Below the pieces are notes generated by a model that saw only the letters and a list, made by a program, of their open reading frames with translations, was not told the origin of the DNA and did no database searches. The position numbers and the translations under genes are program-made. A stretch of DNA of 64,000 bases from CAVSWT01 sp963775245 (GTDB lineage: Bacteria > Bacteroidota > Ignavibacteria > Ignavibacteriales > Ignavibacteriaceae), in the NCBI GenBank assembly GCA_963775245.1, contig CAVZID010000016.1, positions 192,964 to 256,963 on the forward strand, in the 5' to 3' direction. Positions 1-8,313 of this stretch are shown in pieces. Each line of letters opens with the position of its first letter. Positions within the stretch are counted from its first letter, which is position 1.

Positions 1-769
1 ACAACATGCTGGAATTGCATCATTAAATATCGGCTATGGCGGGGAGGACGGCGGCGGTGAATATCATTCTATTTATGATTCTTATGATCATTATACAAGG
101 TTTGGCGATCCCGGATTTCAATATGGAATTGCCTTATCACAGACCGGCGGGCATGCTATTTTAAATCTTGCAGATGATGATATTCTTCCTTTTGAGTTTA
201 ATGATTTTTCTGAAACAGTTAAGAATTATTTTAATGAGATTACAAAGTTAACCGACAACATGAGAAAAGAAACTGAAGAACAAAATAAAAAATTACATGA
301 TAGCGATTATACTTATGCTTCTGATCCTACGCAAGTTTACAATCCTCCAAAAGAAAAAAGCCCTGTCCCTTATTTGGATTTTGCTCCTCTTCAAAATTCA
401 ATTGCTAAAGTAGAAAAAAGTTCTTCCGCTTATGAAGATGCAGAAAAAGAACTAAACGAAAGTAATAAGAAGCTATCTTCAACTGCTCTTAAGAATTTAA
501 ATCAAATATTATTGAAGACTGAAAGATACTTAACAAATAAAGATGGTTTGCCAAGCCGTCCGTGGTACGTTCATGAAATATATGCGCCTGGGTTTTATAC
601 CGGTTACGGAGTAAAGACGCTTCCAGCAGTACGGGAAGCAATTGAACAAAGGGACTGGAAACAAGCCAATGAACAAATAGTTGTTGTTTCAAAAACTCTT
701 GAACAATTTGCAGAGCAAATTGATAAAGCGGTAAAAATTGTAAACGATGGATTAAACCGGAAAAATTAA
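1..769 (+). CDS. Glutamate carboxypeptidase II-like (NAALADase/PSMA family) M28 peptidase, C-terminal part
   Basis: The reading frame is open from the first complete codon, so the gene starts upstream of the window and only about 255 C-terminal residues are present. The stretch with YHSIYDSYDHY, FGDP and GIALSQTGG aligns well with the end of the M28 catalytic domain of glutamate carboxypeptidase II; the His of YHSIYD corresponds to a zinc ligand in that family (PSMA His553). The rest matches the helical transferrin-receptor-like dimerisation domain, with PWYVHEIYAPGFYTGYG and a final helical segment. The family removes C-terminal glutamate or similar acidic residues from peptides; the substrate cannot be told here. 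The first internal ATG, at 260, lies inside the conserved region and is not the start. A stem-loop follows the stop codon. Confidence 0.9.
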   Translation, partial: QHAGIASLNIGYGGEDGGGEYHSIYDSYDHYTRFGDPGFQYGIALSQTGGHAILNLADDDILPFEFNDFSETVKNYFNEITKLTDNMRKETEEQNKKLHDSDYTYASDPTQVYNPPKEKSPVPYLDFAPLQNSIAKVEKSSSAYEDAEKELNESNKKLSSTALKNLNQILLKTERYLTNKDGLPSRPWYVHEIYAPGFYTGYGVKTLPAVREAIEQRDWKQANEQIVVVSKTLEQFAEQIDKAVKIVNDGLNRKN

Positions 770-811
770 ACTTATTTCTATTGATATTTCAACTTTTTAA
801 TAACACGTTAT

Positions 812-841
812 AAACCCAATTTTTTTAAAGAAATTGGGTTT
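812..841. terminator. Stem-loop between convergent peptidase genes
   Basis: A perfect 11-bp inverted repeat (AAACCCAATTT / AAATTGGGTTT) with an 8-nt loop lies 43 nt after the plus-strand peptidase stop and before the end of the convergent minus-strand gene. Neither side has a long T tract, so it is a weak or bidirectional terminator candidate. Confidence 0.5.
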
Positions 842-937
842 ATGTAAAAACCTCACACTTCACCCTTTGATTGACACAACACTAGTTTGTTAAATGGAGT
901 TTAGATTTTCACAATCTATTATTCTAATTTAAGTTCC

Positions 938-2610
938 CTACTTCACTTCCTGCTCAATTTGAAATACCGGTTTTATATCAACTGGAATATTCGAAAGTTT
1001 ATCAATCAATGTTTTCATTGATGGTGAAATAACAGCATACTTTGCAATCATATCTTTAGCGCCTTGATAATTCCCGGTCGCTTGAATTGTTAAAATGTTA
1101 TGTGCAAGCTGTTTGATAACATCATACACTTTATCAAAATTGACTCTCACTTTTTGAGTCTGCTCATTATATTCATAACCGCCATTTTCAAGAAGATAAT
1201 TATATATAATGGCGTTGCCTTTTCCATGCGCTTCTGTAATTCCAAATCTAACTGAACGGAAAATCCCTGCTAAAAAAGTATCCCAGGTTTCTTTTGCAAA
1301 ACTTTCCGGGAACATTCCTTTGTCTATCATAAAAATATTGTTGTACATTCCAAGCACGTCAGCTTTGCATTCTTCTATAGTAGAATAAGTTTCTTTCAAC
1401 TCTTTTTTTACTTCTGTCTTTCTTCCATTAACTGTTATAAAGCCGGGGCCAACACCGTGAGACATTTCGTGCATCAATGCATGACTAAAAAATGCGTTAT
1501 TAGTTACATAAGGCGAAGCTGATCTTTATCCATTACAATTTCTGAAATGGGCTTTAGCTGCTTTTCAAATTTTGCATCGCTTATATTCTTCAGCATAACT
1601 TTTTTAGAACCTTTTGCTTTTCTAACTCTTTCGTCATTGGGAAGATTAAAAGCTAATGTCTGAACTCCGGCTTTTGTATCACCGCCGGAATAAATTTCAT
1701 TTACTACAACAATAGGCGACTCAGAGCCTCTCTCAGTATTTTTATATTTATCATCAATAGGAAGATGATTTTCTATGTCTTTCAAATAGTTCCCAAACTT
1801 TTCAAGCTTATCGCTTTCAACCGGGTCTTTAATCGTTAAAAAACTTTCGAACGAAGCCTTATAATTAAATAGCTGATCTTCATACACTTCATAAGGTCCG
1901 ATTACTATTTCGATATCATTATTCTTCAAATCCATCCAGGCCATGTCACTTTCATAGTAATCGTTTGTCTCAAAAGCTGTTGCTCTTAAATTTAAATAAT
2001 TTTTTAAAGATGGATTCTCTGCATTATCTGCTGCTTCGCGAAGTAGTTTTGCAGCTTTGGTTAATTGTACTTTGTAAGCTTGTGAATAAGGAATTGCGAC
2101 TAAATTATTCCCATCTCTTCTAATGATTGTAAAATCAGAAGTAAATGCTTTTTCATCAGCGGGATGACTTTTTATCCAATTATTAAATTCTTCCATTGAC
2201 ATATTTTCAGGATAAAAATTTGCACCTAAGGGTTTTTTCTTATCACCAATAAAAGGCTTATCGTGGTCAAGCCTGTCAAACGGCCCGAACATTAAATCAA
2301 AATATTGAAGCTTTAGTTTATCTTCCTTATCGTTTGAAGCCAGAAGCTTATCTTTAATTTCTTCATTCTTTGAGTACACTTGCTGTAGAAAAATAGAATC
2401 CATTAATTGGGATGCTTCAAAAAGCTTTTCAACAACTATTTTTTGTTTGGCAGTTAAATGAGAGTCATCATATTTTAATTCGACAGGAACAAATTGAGCT
2501 ATCTTTTCTTTTAACATTTTTTCTTCCTTGTTTTCTGTTTCATCATTTTGTGATTTGCAACTAACTAAAATAATTGACAATGAAATAAGTAACAGTGATA
2601 AATATTTCAT
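938..2610 (-). pseudogene. M49-like zinc metallopeptidase lipoprotein, split by a -1 frameshift
   Basis: Two minus-strand frames together make one protein of about 556 residues, close to the usual size of bacterial M49 (dipeptidyl-peptidase III-like) proteins. The first frame (2610 to 1504) starts with a lipoprotein signal peptide (MKYLSLLLIS..VSC) and stops after DKDQLRLM. The next frame reads YVTNNAFFSHALMHEMSHGVGPG straight through that stop and carries the zinc motif HEMSH and the second motif EECKAD. Restoring one base near 1512-1520 joins them, so one base is missing or was lost in sequencing. The ATG at 1477 lies inside the conserved helix and would leave a protein without its N-terminal half. 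Family activity would be periplasmic peptide hydrolysis. Whether this is a true pseudogene or a read error cannot be decided from sequence alone. Confidence 0.8.
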
Positions 2611-2784
2611 TTGATTTACCCTTATAAATTTTTTTTGAGATTAATTTCTTTTAGCAAAGTTAATTAAAATAATACTTTCCACGAAGTGGTCAATTTTGAT
2701 AAGACATAAACCATGGAATTCGCTTTAATCTTACATTTTAATCTTATAAGTTTGTTTCGATTTTTCAAAACATGAAGGTTAAAA

Positions 2785-3729
2785 TTGAACATCAAATTTT
2801 CCTATAAAACAAAAGTTCTTTACTATTCATTTGGCTTTGCAACAGCAATAATCATTTTTCTATTGTTTGGTTTAACTCTAAATAAAAATAATTCTGCAAC
2901 TGATGCACCGCAAGAATATAGAATCATCTCTCCTAAATTTTCAAATCATCTTAGTTTTGCCGGTGAAGATGTCCCATTGCAAAACTTTGAAGTTAAAGAA
3001 AGAATCGACCGCGAAATACTAGTAAATACATATTGGCATTCCGCAACATTGCTAGCGCTAAAGCGGGCTAATAGATGGTTCCCGGTGATTGAACCCATAT
3101 TAAAAGAGAATGATATTCCTGATGACTTTAAATATTTATGTTTAGTTGAAAGCCTTTTAGATAATGTAGTATCGCCGGCAGGAGCAACAGGCTTTTGGCA
3201 GTTTGTTGAAGGCACTGCAAAAAAATATGGACTCGAAGTAAATGACCAGGTTGATGAAAGATATGACGTTGATAAATCAACTGAAGCAGCATGCAAATTT
3301 TTTAATGATGCATATAAGCAATTCGGAAGCTGGACTTTAGCTGCAGCCTCATATAATTTCGGGACTAATGGAATGGCAACTCAAATGCAAAAGCAAAAAT
3401 CTAAAAATTATTATAATCTTGTGTTGGGTGATGAAACTTCAAGATACGTTCCAAGAGCAATAGCTTTCAAAGAAATATTTAAAGACCCGGAGAGCTTTGG
3501 TTTTTATTTAAATGATGATGACCTTTATCCTCCGTTAAAATATTATGAAGTTAAAGTAAATACTACTATTCCTGATTGGGCAGATTTTGCAATTGCCAAT
3601 GGAATTAATTACAAAACTTTAAAATATTTTAATCCATGGCTTCGTGATTCAAAGCTAACTAATAAACAGTTAAAGACTTATGCTATTAAAATTCCAGTTA
3701 AAGGAAGTATTGAATTGATAGACGAATAA
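2785..3729 (+). CDS. Lytic transglycosylase, SLT domain (MltD-like, no LysM)
   Basis: A 314-residue protein with one N-terminal membrane segment (about residues 11-32) followed by a transglycosylase SLT domain (about 95-240). The catalytic Glu is seen in LCLVESLLDN (E122), followed by SPAGATGFWQF, AACKFFNDAY and AAASYNFG, the usual order of SLT motifs. The family cleaves the MurNAc-GlcNAc bond of peptidoglycan to give 1,6-anhydro ends. A TTG start is required, because the nearby ATG at 2772 is out of frame and stops soon after. There are no C-terminal LysM repeats, unlike E. coli MltD. The tail after residue 250 (YEVKVNTTIPDWADFA) resembles a degenerate LysM-like or linker region. The gene stands alone. 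Confidence 0.88.
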   Translation: MNIKFSYKTKVLYYSFGFATAIIIFLLFGLTLNKNNSATDAPQEYRIISPKFSNHLSFAGEDVPLQNFEVKERIDREILVNTYWHSATLLALKRANRWFPVIEPILKENDIPDDFKYLCLVESLLDNVVSPAGATGFWQFVEGTAKKYGLEVNDQVDERYDVDKSTEAACKFFNDAYKQFGSWTLAAASYNFGTNGMATQMQKQKSKNYYNLVLGDETSRYVPRAIAFKEIFKDPESFGFYLNDDDLYPPLKYYEVKVNTTIPDWADFAIANGINYKTLKYFNPWLRDSKLTNKQLKTYAIKIPVKGSIELIDE

Positions 3730-3741
3730 AGTATTTAAAAA

Positions 3742-3778
3742 TAAAAACCGGTATTCTTTAATCTTTAAAGAATACCGG
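3742..3778 (-). terminator. Rho-independent terminator of the HEAT-like gene
   Basis: A perfect 14-bp stem (CCGGTATTCTTTAA) with a 3-nt loop. Read on the minus strand it is followed by TTTTTATTTTT, so it ends the minus-strand transcript. It may also end the convergent transglycosylase mRNA. Confidence 0.85.
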
Positions 3779-3808
3779 CGAGACGTGGTTGTTATGTTTC
3801 CCCTAAAC

Positions 3809-4231
3809 TCAGTTTGAAGTTAGCCTTTTACTATTTGCAAATTCAATCAAAATTGCATTTCCCATTTTTCTTACTTTTGCATTTTCATCATTCATTGATA
3901 AATTTTCAACTGCTTTCATTCCACTTTTATCTCCAATTCTGTAAAGAGATAAGGCAATCAGTATTTTAACATCGGGGTTATTTTCTTTTGCCAATTGTTC
4001 AACAAGAGCCGGAACGCATTCTTTTAACATGTATACCCCGGTAAAATATATACAACTTTTTCTTAAACCTTCGTTATCTGATTTGATACCTACATTCAAA
4101 TTGCCAGTGAATTTTGGATCAATATCGGTTTGCTGGCTTTGAGGCAAAATTGATGGAGCAGCAAATAAGAATATAAAAGCTGTTAATAAAAAAACACTAA
4201 CTCTTTCCTTTGTATATACTGCTGATTTCAT
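3809..4231 (-). CDS. Small exported HEAT-repeat-like protein
   Basis: A 140-residue protein with a basic N-terminus, a hydrophobic signal segment (about residues 12-30) and a mature part with two to three helical repeats of HEAT type, for example VPALVEQLAKENNPDVKILIALSLYRIGD followed by a similar unit ending RKMGNAILIEF. HEAT repeats normally serve protein-protein contacts; no enzyme motif is seen. The start is well placed behind AGGAGGTCATC. Four direct TGTCA-type repeats lie 66-112 nt upstream, on the same helical face, and match repeats in front of the neighbouring kinase and jelly-roll genes, so it is probably controlled by the adjacent response regulator. The function is unknown. Confidence 0.75.
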   Translation of the reverse strand: MKSAVYTKERVSVFLLTAFIFLFAAPSILPQSQQTDIDPKFTGNLNVGIKSDNEGLRKSCIYFTGVYMLKECVPALVEQLAKENNPDVKILIALSLYRIGDKSGMKAVENLSMNDENAKVRKMGNAILIEFANSKRLTSN

Positions 4232-4296
4232 GATGACCTCCTACTTGTTTTTGTTTTAATTAGTTTCAATCTCTGGTTCAAAAGTACGGAAGGAAG

Positions 4297-4343
4297 TTGT
4301 CAGCGTTGTCACCTGTAAGTAAATGAATGTCACTGTTTGTCAC
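4297..4343 (+). promoter_or_regulatory. Array of TTGTCA-type direct repeats upstream of the HEAT-like gene
   Basis: TTGTCAG at 4297, TTGTCAC at 4306, ATGTCAC at 4327 and TTGTCAC at 4337 give spacings of 9, 21 and 10 bp, that is, close to whole helical turns. Tandem repeats with a 10-11 bp period are typical of OmpR/PhoB-family response regulator sites; an OmpR-family regulator is encoded 1.5 kb away. Confidence 0.5.
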
Positions 4344-4473
4344 AGCCTGTTTATGAATGGTTAAATGATTTGATGAATGGGAAGAGTAAAAATATTTTTA
4401 ATTTTTTATTGACAATAATTTTGTCGTTACTGAAAAATCAAATAAATAAAACTCAAGACATTACAAGGAATTT

Positions 4474-4502
4474 AAAACAAAAGACGCTCCAGCAGAGCGT
4501 CT
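4474..4502 (-). terminator. Rho-independent terminator of the jelly-roll gene
   Basis: An 8-bp stem (AGACGCTC / GAGCGTCT) with a 5-nt loop. On the minus strand it is followed by TTTTGTTTTAAA. It lies 35 nt after the stop of the minus-strand gene. Confidence 0.75.
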
Positions 4503-4536
4503 ATACAAAATATATTACTTTAATCTTAAGAGAATT

Positions 4537-5598
4537 TTATTTCCCGAAGAAGTAGTCCCAGATATCTTTCTTGTCTTTGTTCTTATAGTTTCTCCAATAC
4601 TGGATATACTCTTTTTGTGTAATCAATCCGACAGGCCCTTCATAAATTCCCCCTACATTATAGCCATCATAAACTCTAACTGCAATTACGTTTTCACCCG
4701 CAGTTAAAAGATTATTATCCAGAATATAATATCCACGGAACTGAGCATACGCATTGCTGACACCATAGCCTGGATGTGCTTTTCTCATATCTCCTGTAGA
4801 GCCAATTAATTTCCCATTTACATAAACTTCATCATAGTCATCTATTTTACCCATAAGCAAAACTAACTGCTGGCCAAGAAGTTTTTGTGGCATAATAAAT
4901 TCTTTTCTATACCATGCAAAACCATCGTAATCTTTGTAGCCTTGTGACTCCCAATAGCCGGGAACAATTATACTGTCCCAGCCGCTATCATCAAAATTTT
5001 TAGCTTCCCAATTTTCATTGTCCCCGGTTTTAAATTTCCATTTACCTTCAAAACTAATATCAGGCACTAATGCGTTAGCGTAAGTAAATATTCCAATATC
5101 TCCTTCGACGATTCCGCCCTCAAGTTCGGAATCATACACTCTTACGGCAATCTCATTACTGCCATTCCGGTTTAGTGCTTCTGAGGGAATAGGATAATTC
5201 CTCCAGGCATAATAAGTAGATGAATAATGAGGCGGGAAAGAACCCGAGCGGCCAATCAACTTTCCGTTTACAAATGTTTCATCCACATCGTCAACTCTTC
5301 CCAAAGATAAATAAAGAGTTCTCCCGTCATACTCACGCGGCAGCCTAAAGCTGATCCTGTACCAGGCATATCCGTTGTACCCGTTAAAGCCCTGGTTTTC
5401 CCATGAGTCAGGGACATAAATTTTTTCCCACCGGCTGTCATTGTATCCCGGTTTAGCCCAATCCGGGTTATCGCCTATTGAGAATCTCCAATTTCCTTCA
5501 AGATTTATAATTTTAACTTTATCATCTGCAAAGCTATTACTTGCAAACAGGTAGATAAGAATTGTAACTACTGATAAAATTTTTAAGTTCGGTTTCAT
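4537..5598 (-). CDS. Exported protein with two tandem GH2-type sugar-binding jelly-roll domains
   Basis: A 353-residue protein with a signal peptide (to about residue 24) and two copies of the same domain of about 140 residues. Each has the series EGNWRFSIGDN or EGKWKFKTGDN, then WYR, VDD/IDD plus E.(F/V)VNGKLIGR/S, and NEIAVRVYD or NVIAVRVYDG, ending in GGI.EG. This is the beta-galactosidase/beta-glucuronidase N-terminal sugar-binding fold (GH2 family). There is no TIM-barrel catalytic domain, so the protein is probably a carbohydrate-binding or structural envelope protein rather than an enzyme. The upstream region carries TTGTCA direct repeats shared with the adjacent two-component genes, and a terminator follows. 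Target sugar unknown. Confidence 0.82.
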   Translation of the reverse strand: MKPNLKILSVVTILIYLFASNSFADDKVKIINLEGNWRFSIGDNPDWAKPGYNDSRWEKIYVPDSWENQGFNGYNGYAWYRISFRLPREYDGRTLYLSLGRVDDVDETFVNGKLIGRSGSFPPHYSSTYYAWRNYPIPSEALNRNGSNEIAVRVYDSELEGGIVEGDIGIFTYANALVPDISFEGKWKFKTGDNENWEAKNFDDSGWDSIIVPGYWESQGYKDYDGFAWYRKEFIMPQKLLGQQLVLLMGKIDDYDEVYVNGKLIGSTGDMRKAHPGYGVSNAYAQFRGYYILDNNLLTAGENVIAVRVYDGYNVGGIYEGPVGLITQKEYIQYWRNYKNKDKKDIWDYFFGK

Positions 5599-5652
5599 AA
5601 TAACACCAACATTATTTTAACTATGCAAAACTTATGAAATTTTATTTTAGGA

Positions 5653-5714
5653 TTGGTCATTTACAAGTAACCAGTTGTAAAAAATTGTCACTTTAGATTG
5701 TACTAAAATTGTCA
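5653..5714 (+). promoter_or_regulatory. TTGTCA-type direct repeats upstream of the jelly-roll gene
   Basis: TTGGTCA at 5653, TTGTAAA at 5675, TTGTCAC at 5685, TTGTACT at 5698 and TTGTCAA at 5709. The pair TTGT-N6-TTGTCAC also occurs, almost unchanged, 70 nt upstream of the histidine kinase gene. The last copy overlaps the response regulator stop codon. The array lies 55-116 nt upstream of the minus-strand jelly-roll start. Confidence 0.45.
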
Positions 5715-6398
5715 AAAAACCAATTTATAACCAATTCCATGAACTGTTAATATTATATGAGGATGTGCAGAATCATTTTCAATTTTTTGACGAAGCTTTA
5801 AAATAAAATTATCGATTGTTCTTGTTGTGGGAAATTCATCGTAACCCCAAACATCCTGTAATAAACCATCGCGGCTAACAGTTTCATTTTTATGCTGCCA
5901 TAAATAATGAAGTATTTCAAATTCCTTATGAGACATTAAAACCGGCTCCCCATTTTCTTGTGCGTTATAGGTTGAAAAATTTATTTCAAGCTTTCCAATA
6001 GTTACTATCTCATCTTTTTTATTTGAGGCCTGGCTTTCGTATCTTCTTAACACCGCTTTTATTCTTGCTAACAATTCCATCAAGCTGAAAGGTTTTGTAA
6101 CGTAGTCATCAGCACCAAGCTCCAGCCCTCTAACTTTATTTGCTTCTTCACCTTTGGCAGTTAATAAAATGACCGGGGTTTGATTTCCATCCTTTCTTAT
6201 TTGTTTGCAGACTTCAAAACCGGAAACTTTAGGAAGCATTACATCAAGCAGAATCAAGTTATAATCATTGCTATTAATTTTATTAAGTGCTATTTCACCG
6301 TCTTCGGCAATGTCGACTTCATAATCTTCAAATTCTAAATTGTCTTTTAGCCCCAGCCTCATATTTGGTTCGTCTTCTACTATTAATATTTTACTCAT
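5712..6398 (-). CDS. OmpR/PhoB-family response regulator
   Basis: A 228-residue protein with a receiver domain (about 1-120) and a winged-helix DNA-binding domain (about 130-228). The acidic pocket VEDE (E8, D9), phospho-acceptor D52 in LLDVMLP, T80 and K102 in VTKPF are all present. The C-terminal domain has EFEILHYLW, DGLLQDVWGYD and RTIDNFILKLRQKI, the OmpR/PhoB recognition-helix region. It lies 139 bp downstream of a histidine kinase on the same strand and is its likely partner. Direct repeats near 4.3, 5.7 and 8.2 kb are candidate sites for it. Signal and full regulon are unknown. Confidence 0.95.
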   Translation of the reverse strand: MSKILIVEDEPNMRLGLKDNLEFEDYEVDIAEDGEIALNKINSNDYNLILLDVMLPKVSGFEVCKQIRKDGNQTPVILLTAKGEEANKVRGLELGADDYVTKPFSLMELLARIKAVLRRYESQASNKKDEIVTIGKLEINFSTYNAQENGEPVLMSHKEFEILHYLWQHKNETVSRDGLLQDVWGYDEFPTTRTIDNFILKLRQKIENDSAHPHIILTVHGIGYKLVF

Positions 6399-6476
6399 TT
6401 CGAACCTCTTTTAATTTTATTTTTAAAAGATTTTGAATTGTAACATCTCAACATAAGAAAGAATATACATTAGGGT

Positions 6477-6520
6477 GGACAGACAATCGCACAGCGATCA
6501 CTATGTGAGAATGTCTATCC
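6477..6520. repeat. Compact three-way-junction palindromic element between kinase and regulator genes
   Basis: An outer stem GGACAGACA / TGTCTATCC (9 bp, one mismatch) encloses two small hairpins, ATCGC-ACA-GCGAT and CAC-TAT-GTG. The element is more G+C rich than its surroundings and sits in the 139-bp gap of the two-component operon. It has no T tract. It may be a REP/MITE-like insertion or an RNA processing element of the shared mRNA. Confidence 0.5.
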
Positions 6521-6537
6521 TACTATTTAGTGTAATA

Positions 6538-8100
6538 TTACCTTTGTTTTTGATTTACATTAAAAATTAATTTGAATGTGCTTCCTTTACCCAATTGACT
6601 ATTTAATTCAATCTTGCCGTTATGCGCATCCATTATATGCTTTACTATTGTCAACCCTAACCCGGTTCCTTTAGAATTGTATATATCACCTGATTGTACT
6701 CTAAAAAACTTATCGAATATTTTTTTCTTGTCTTTCTCCGAAATTCCAACACCTTTATCTTCTACAGTTATAAAAACCGAATCGTTTTTCTTTCCTGTTG
6801 AAAGCTTAATTGATTTATTATTGTCACTGTACTTAACGGCATTATCAATTAAGTTTATAAGTGCTTCAGATATTGCTTCTTCATCTGCTTTAACAATTGG
6901 CAAGCTTGGCTGTTGTTCGATATTAAAATCAAAACCATTATTATTAAGATGAAACTTATATGTGCTGAATACATTTTCAACTACTTTATTCAGATCAGTT
7001 TCAGTTAGATTATAAAGACGTTTACCAGCTTCTATCTTTGAAAAATTTAAAATTTTATTTACGATTTTCCCAAGCCTGCCTGTCTCTTGAATTATGATAG
7101 AATAATATTCGTGTTTCTTTTCTTCTGTTTTAACTCTCCCCTTTTCCAGCGTCTCTGCAAACATGCTTATGAGAGCAAGCGGGGTTTTTATTTCATGAGA
7201 TACATTTGACACAAAGTCTGCTTTAAGCTGTGAAAGTTCAATCTCCTTTTTAATGTTTAAGAATACAATTATTCCTGCTCCTATCAATAGCACAGATAAA
7301 ACTAAAATTAAAATAAGATTTGTGGATGACCTTTGATTAACCAGGTCCTCAACTGTTTTGCCTTTAAATTTTATTCCTAAATAATAATTTGGAAGCAGCC
7401 ACAATGCCCTTTGCTGCTGAATGTTTTCAATCTTTTTTTGTTCGGTTGAATAGATTTGATTCCCCGAATTGCTTTCATTAACAGTTACAATAAACTGGTC
7501 TTCAGCCACGCTTTGAAGTTTTTGAGAAAGATAATCTCTAACAAAATTTTGAGGATCAATTAATACGCCGGCTATGTTGTATTCTTTATCTGGATCGTTT
7601 GTTAAAAATATTAGAAGAATAAATTTATTATTAATCGGTGTTTCGATAGGCTCTATTTTGTAGAAACCGCCTCGCTTATAAGTATAAAGCCTTTTAATTT
7701 TAGCTTCAGCATTTGTAAAAACATTTTTAAGTTCAACAGTATCACTTGAATTAGATTTCCGAATTGTAAAATTAAATTCAGGTGAATTGAGACTATCGAC
7801 AAAGAATAAAAATTGAATCGCAGGATTAAGTTTAACTATACTGTCTATTGTAGCATTATATTCATTTCTATTTTGGTGTTCTAAGAATTGCAGATTAATA
7901 TTACTCCGCCAGGAGCTTACTATATCATTAGAGTATTGATTAACAGAATAAAGAATTGCATCAAGCTGTTTGTTATAAACCCCCTTTAATACCTCTTCGT
8001 TTTTATTTAAAGTAGAAATTTCATAAACACTGAAAAAAACAACAGGAAGTAGAATGATTATTATTAAAACTACAGCTATTTTTTTTAGAGTTTTATCCAT
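6538..8100 (-). CDS. Membrane sensor histidine kinase
   Basis: A 520-residue protein with two membrane segments (about 8-25 and 261-281) enclosing a periplasmic sensor region of some 235 residues with no recognised domain. There is no clear HAMP domain. The dimerisation helix has SNVSHEIKTPLALI (H302), followed by the catalytic ATPase domain with the N box (LINLIDNAVKYS), G1 (VEDKGVGIS), F box (DKFFRV) and G2 (GTGLGL). It autophosphorylates and should pass phosphate to the response regulator encoded just downstream. TTGT-N6-GTGTCAT repeats about 70-86 nt upstream suggest autoregulation. The ligand is unknown. Confidence 0.93.
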   Translation of the reverse strand: MDKTLKKIAVVLIIIILLPVVFFSVYEISTLNKNEEVLKGVYNKQLDAILYSVNQYSNDIVSSWRSNINLQFLEHQNRNEYNATIDSIVKLNPAIQFLFFVDSLNSPEFNFTIRKSNSSDTVELKNVFTNAEAKIKRLYTYKRGGFYKIEPIETPINNKFILLIFLTNDPDKEYNIAGVLIDPQNFVRDYLSQKLQSVAEDQFIVTVNESNSGNQIYSTEQKKIENIQQQRALWLLPNYYLGIKFKGKTVEDLVNQRSSTNLILILVLSVLLIGAGIIVFLNIKKEIELSQLKADFVSNVSHEIKTPLALISMFAETLEKGRVKTEEKKHEYYSIIIQETGRLGKIVNKILNFSKIEAGKRLYNLTETDLNKVVENVFSTYKFHLNNNGFDFNIEQQPSLPIVKADEEAISEALINLIDNAVKYSDNNKSIKLSTGKKNDSVFITVEDKGVGISEKDKKKIFDKFFRVQSGDIYNSKGTGLGLTIVKHIMDAHNGKIELNSQLGKGSTFKLIFNVNQKQR

Positions 8101-8169
8101 CTTCTTGTGAGGCGATTAAAATTATATAAGTAAAAATACGAAAGATTGTTTCCATTTATTTCAAATTAA

Positions 8170-8199
8170 TTGTAAAAAAGTGTCATCATTGGTTTGTGA
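8170..8199 (+). promoter_or_regulatory. Direct repeats upstream of the histidine kinase gene
   Basis: TTGTAAAAAAGTGTCAT is nearly the same as TTGTAAAAAATTGTCAC upstream of the jelly-roll gene; the repeats are 10 bp apart. A further TTGTGA follows at 8194. The sites lie 70-99 nt from the minus-strand start, a distance similar to that in the other two promoters. Confidence 0.45.
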
Positions 8200-8313
8200 T
8201 TTATTCAAAATTTCATCTTAAATATTATTATGATATTTGTATCATTATCAGTAAATGTTTACTTTTTGTTTACCTTCAAAAGAAAAATTTATAAAAATTT
8301 AAGGAAGCAATAA

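Larger units (their letters stand above)
4232..4536. other. Intergenic region with operator-like repeats and a terminator
   Basis: About 300 bases without a convincing gene. It holds the TTGTCA repeat array at 4297-4343 (upstream of the HEAT-like gene) and a terminator at 4474-4502 for the jelly-roll gene. A plus-strand open frame at 4337-4555 is AT-driven and has no family resemblance. Confidence 0.6.

Noticed and set aside
4337..4555. Plus-strand open frame of 72 residues
   Set aside because: Lysine/asparagine/isoleucine-rich with no family resemblance, overlaps an operator-like array and a terminator, and has no ribosome site.
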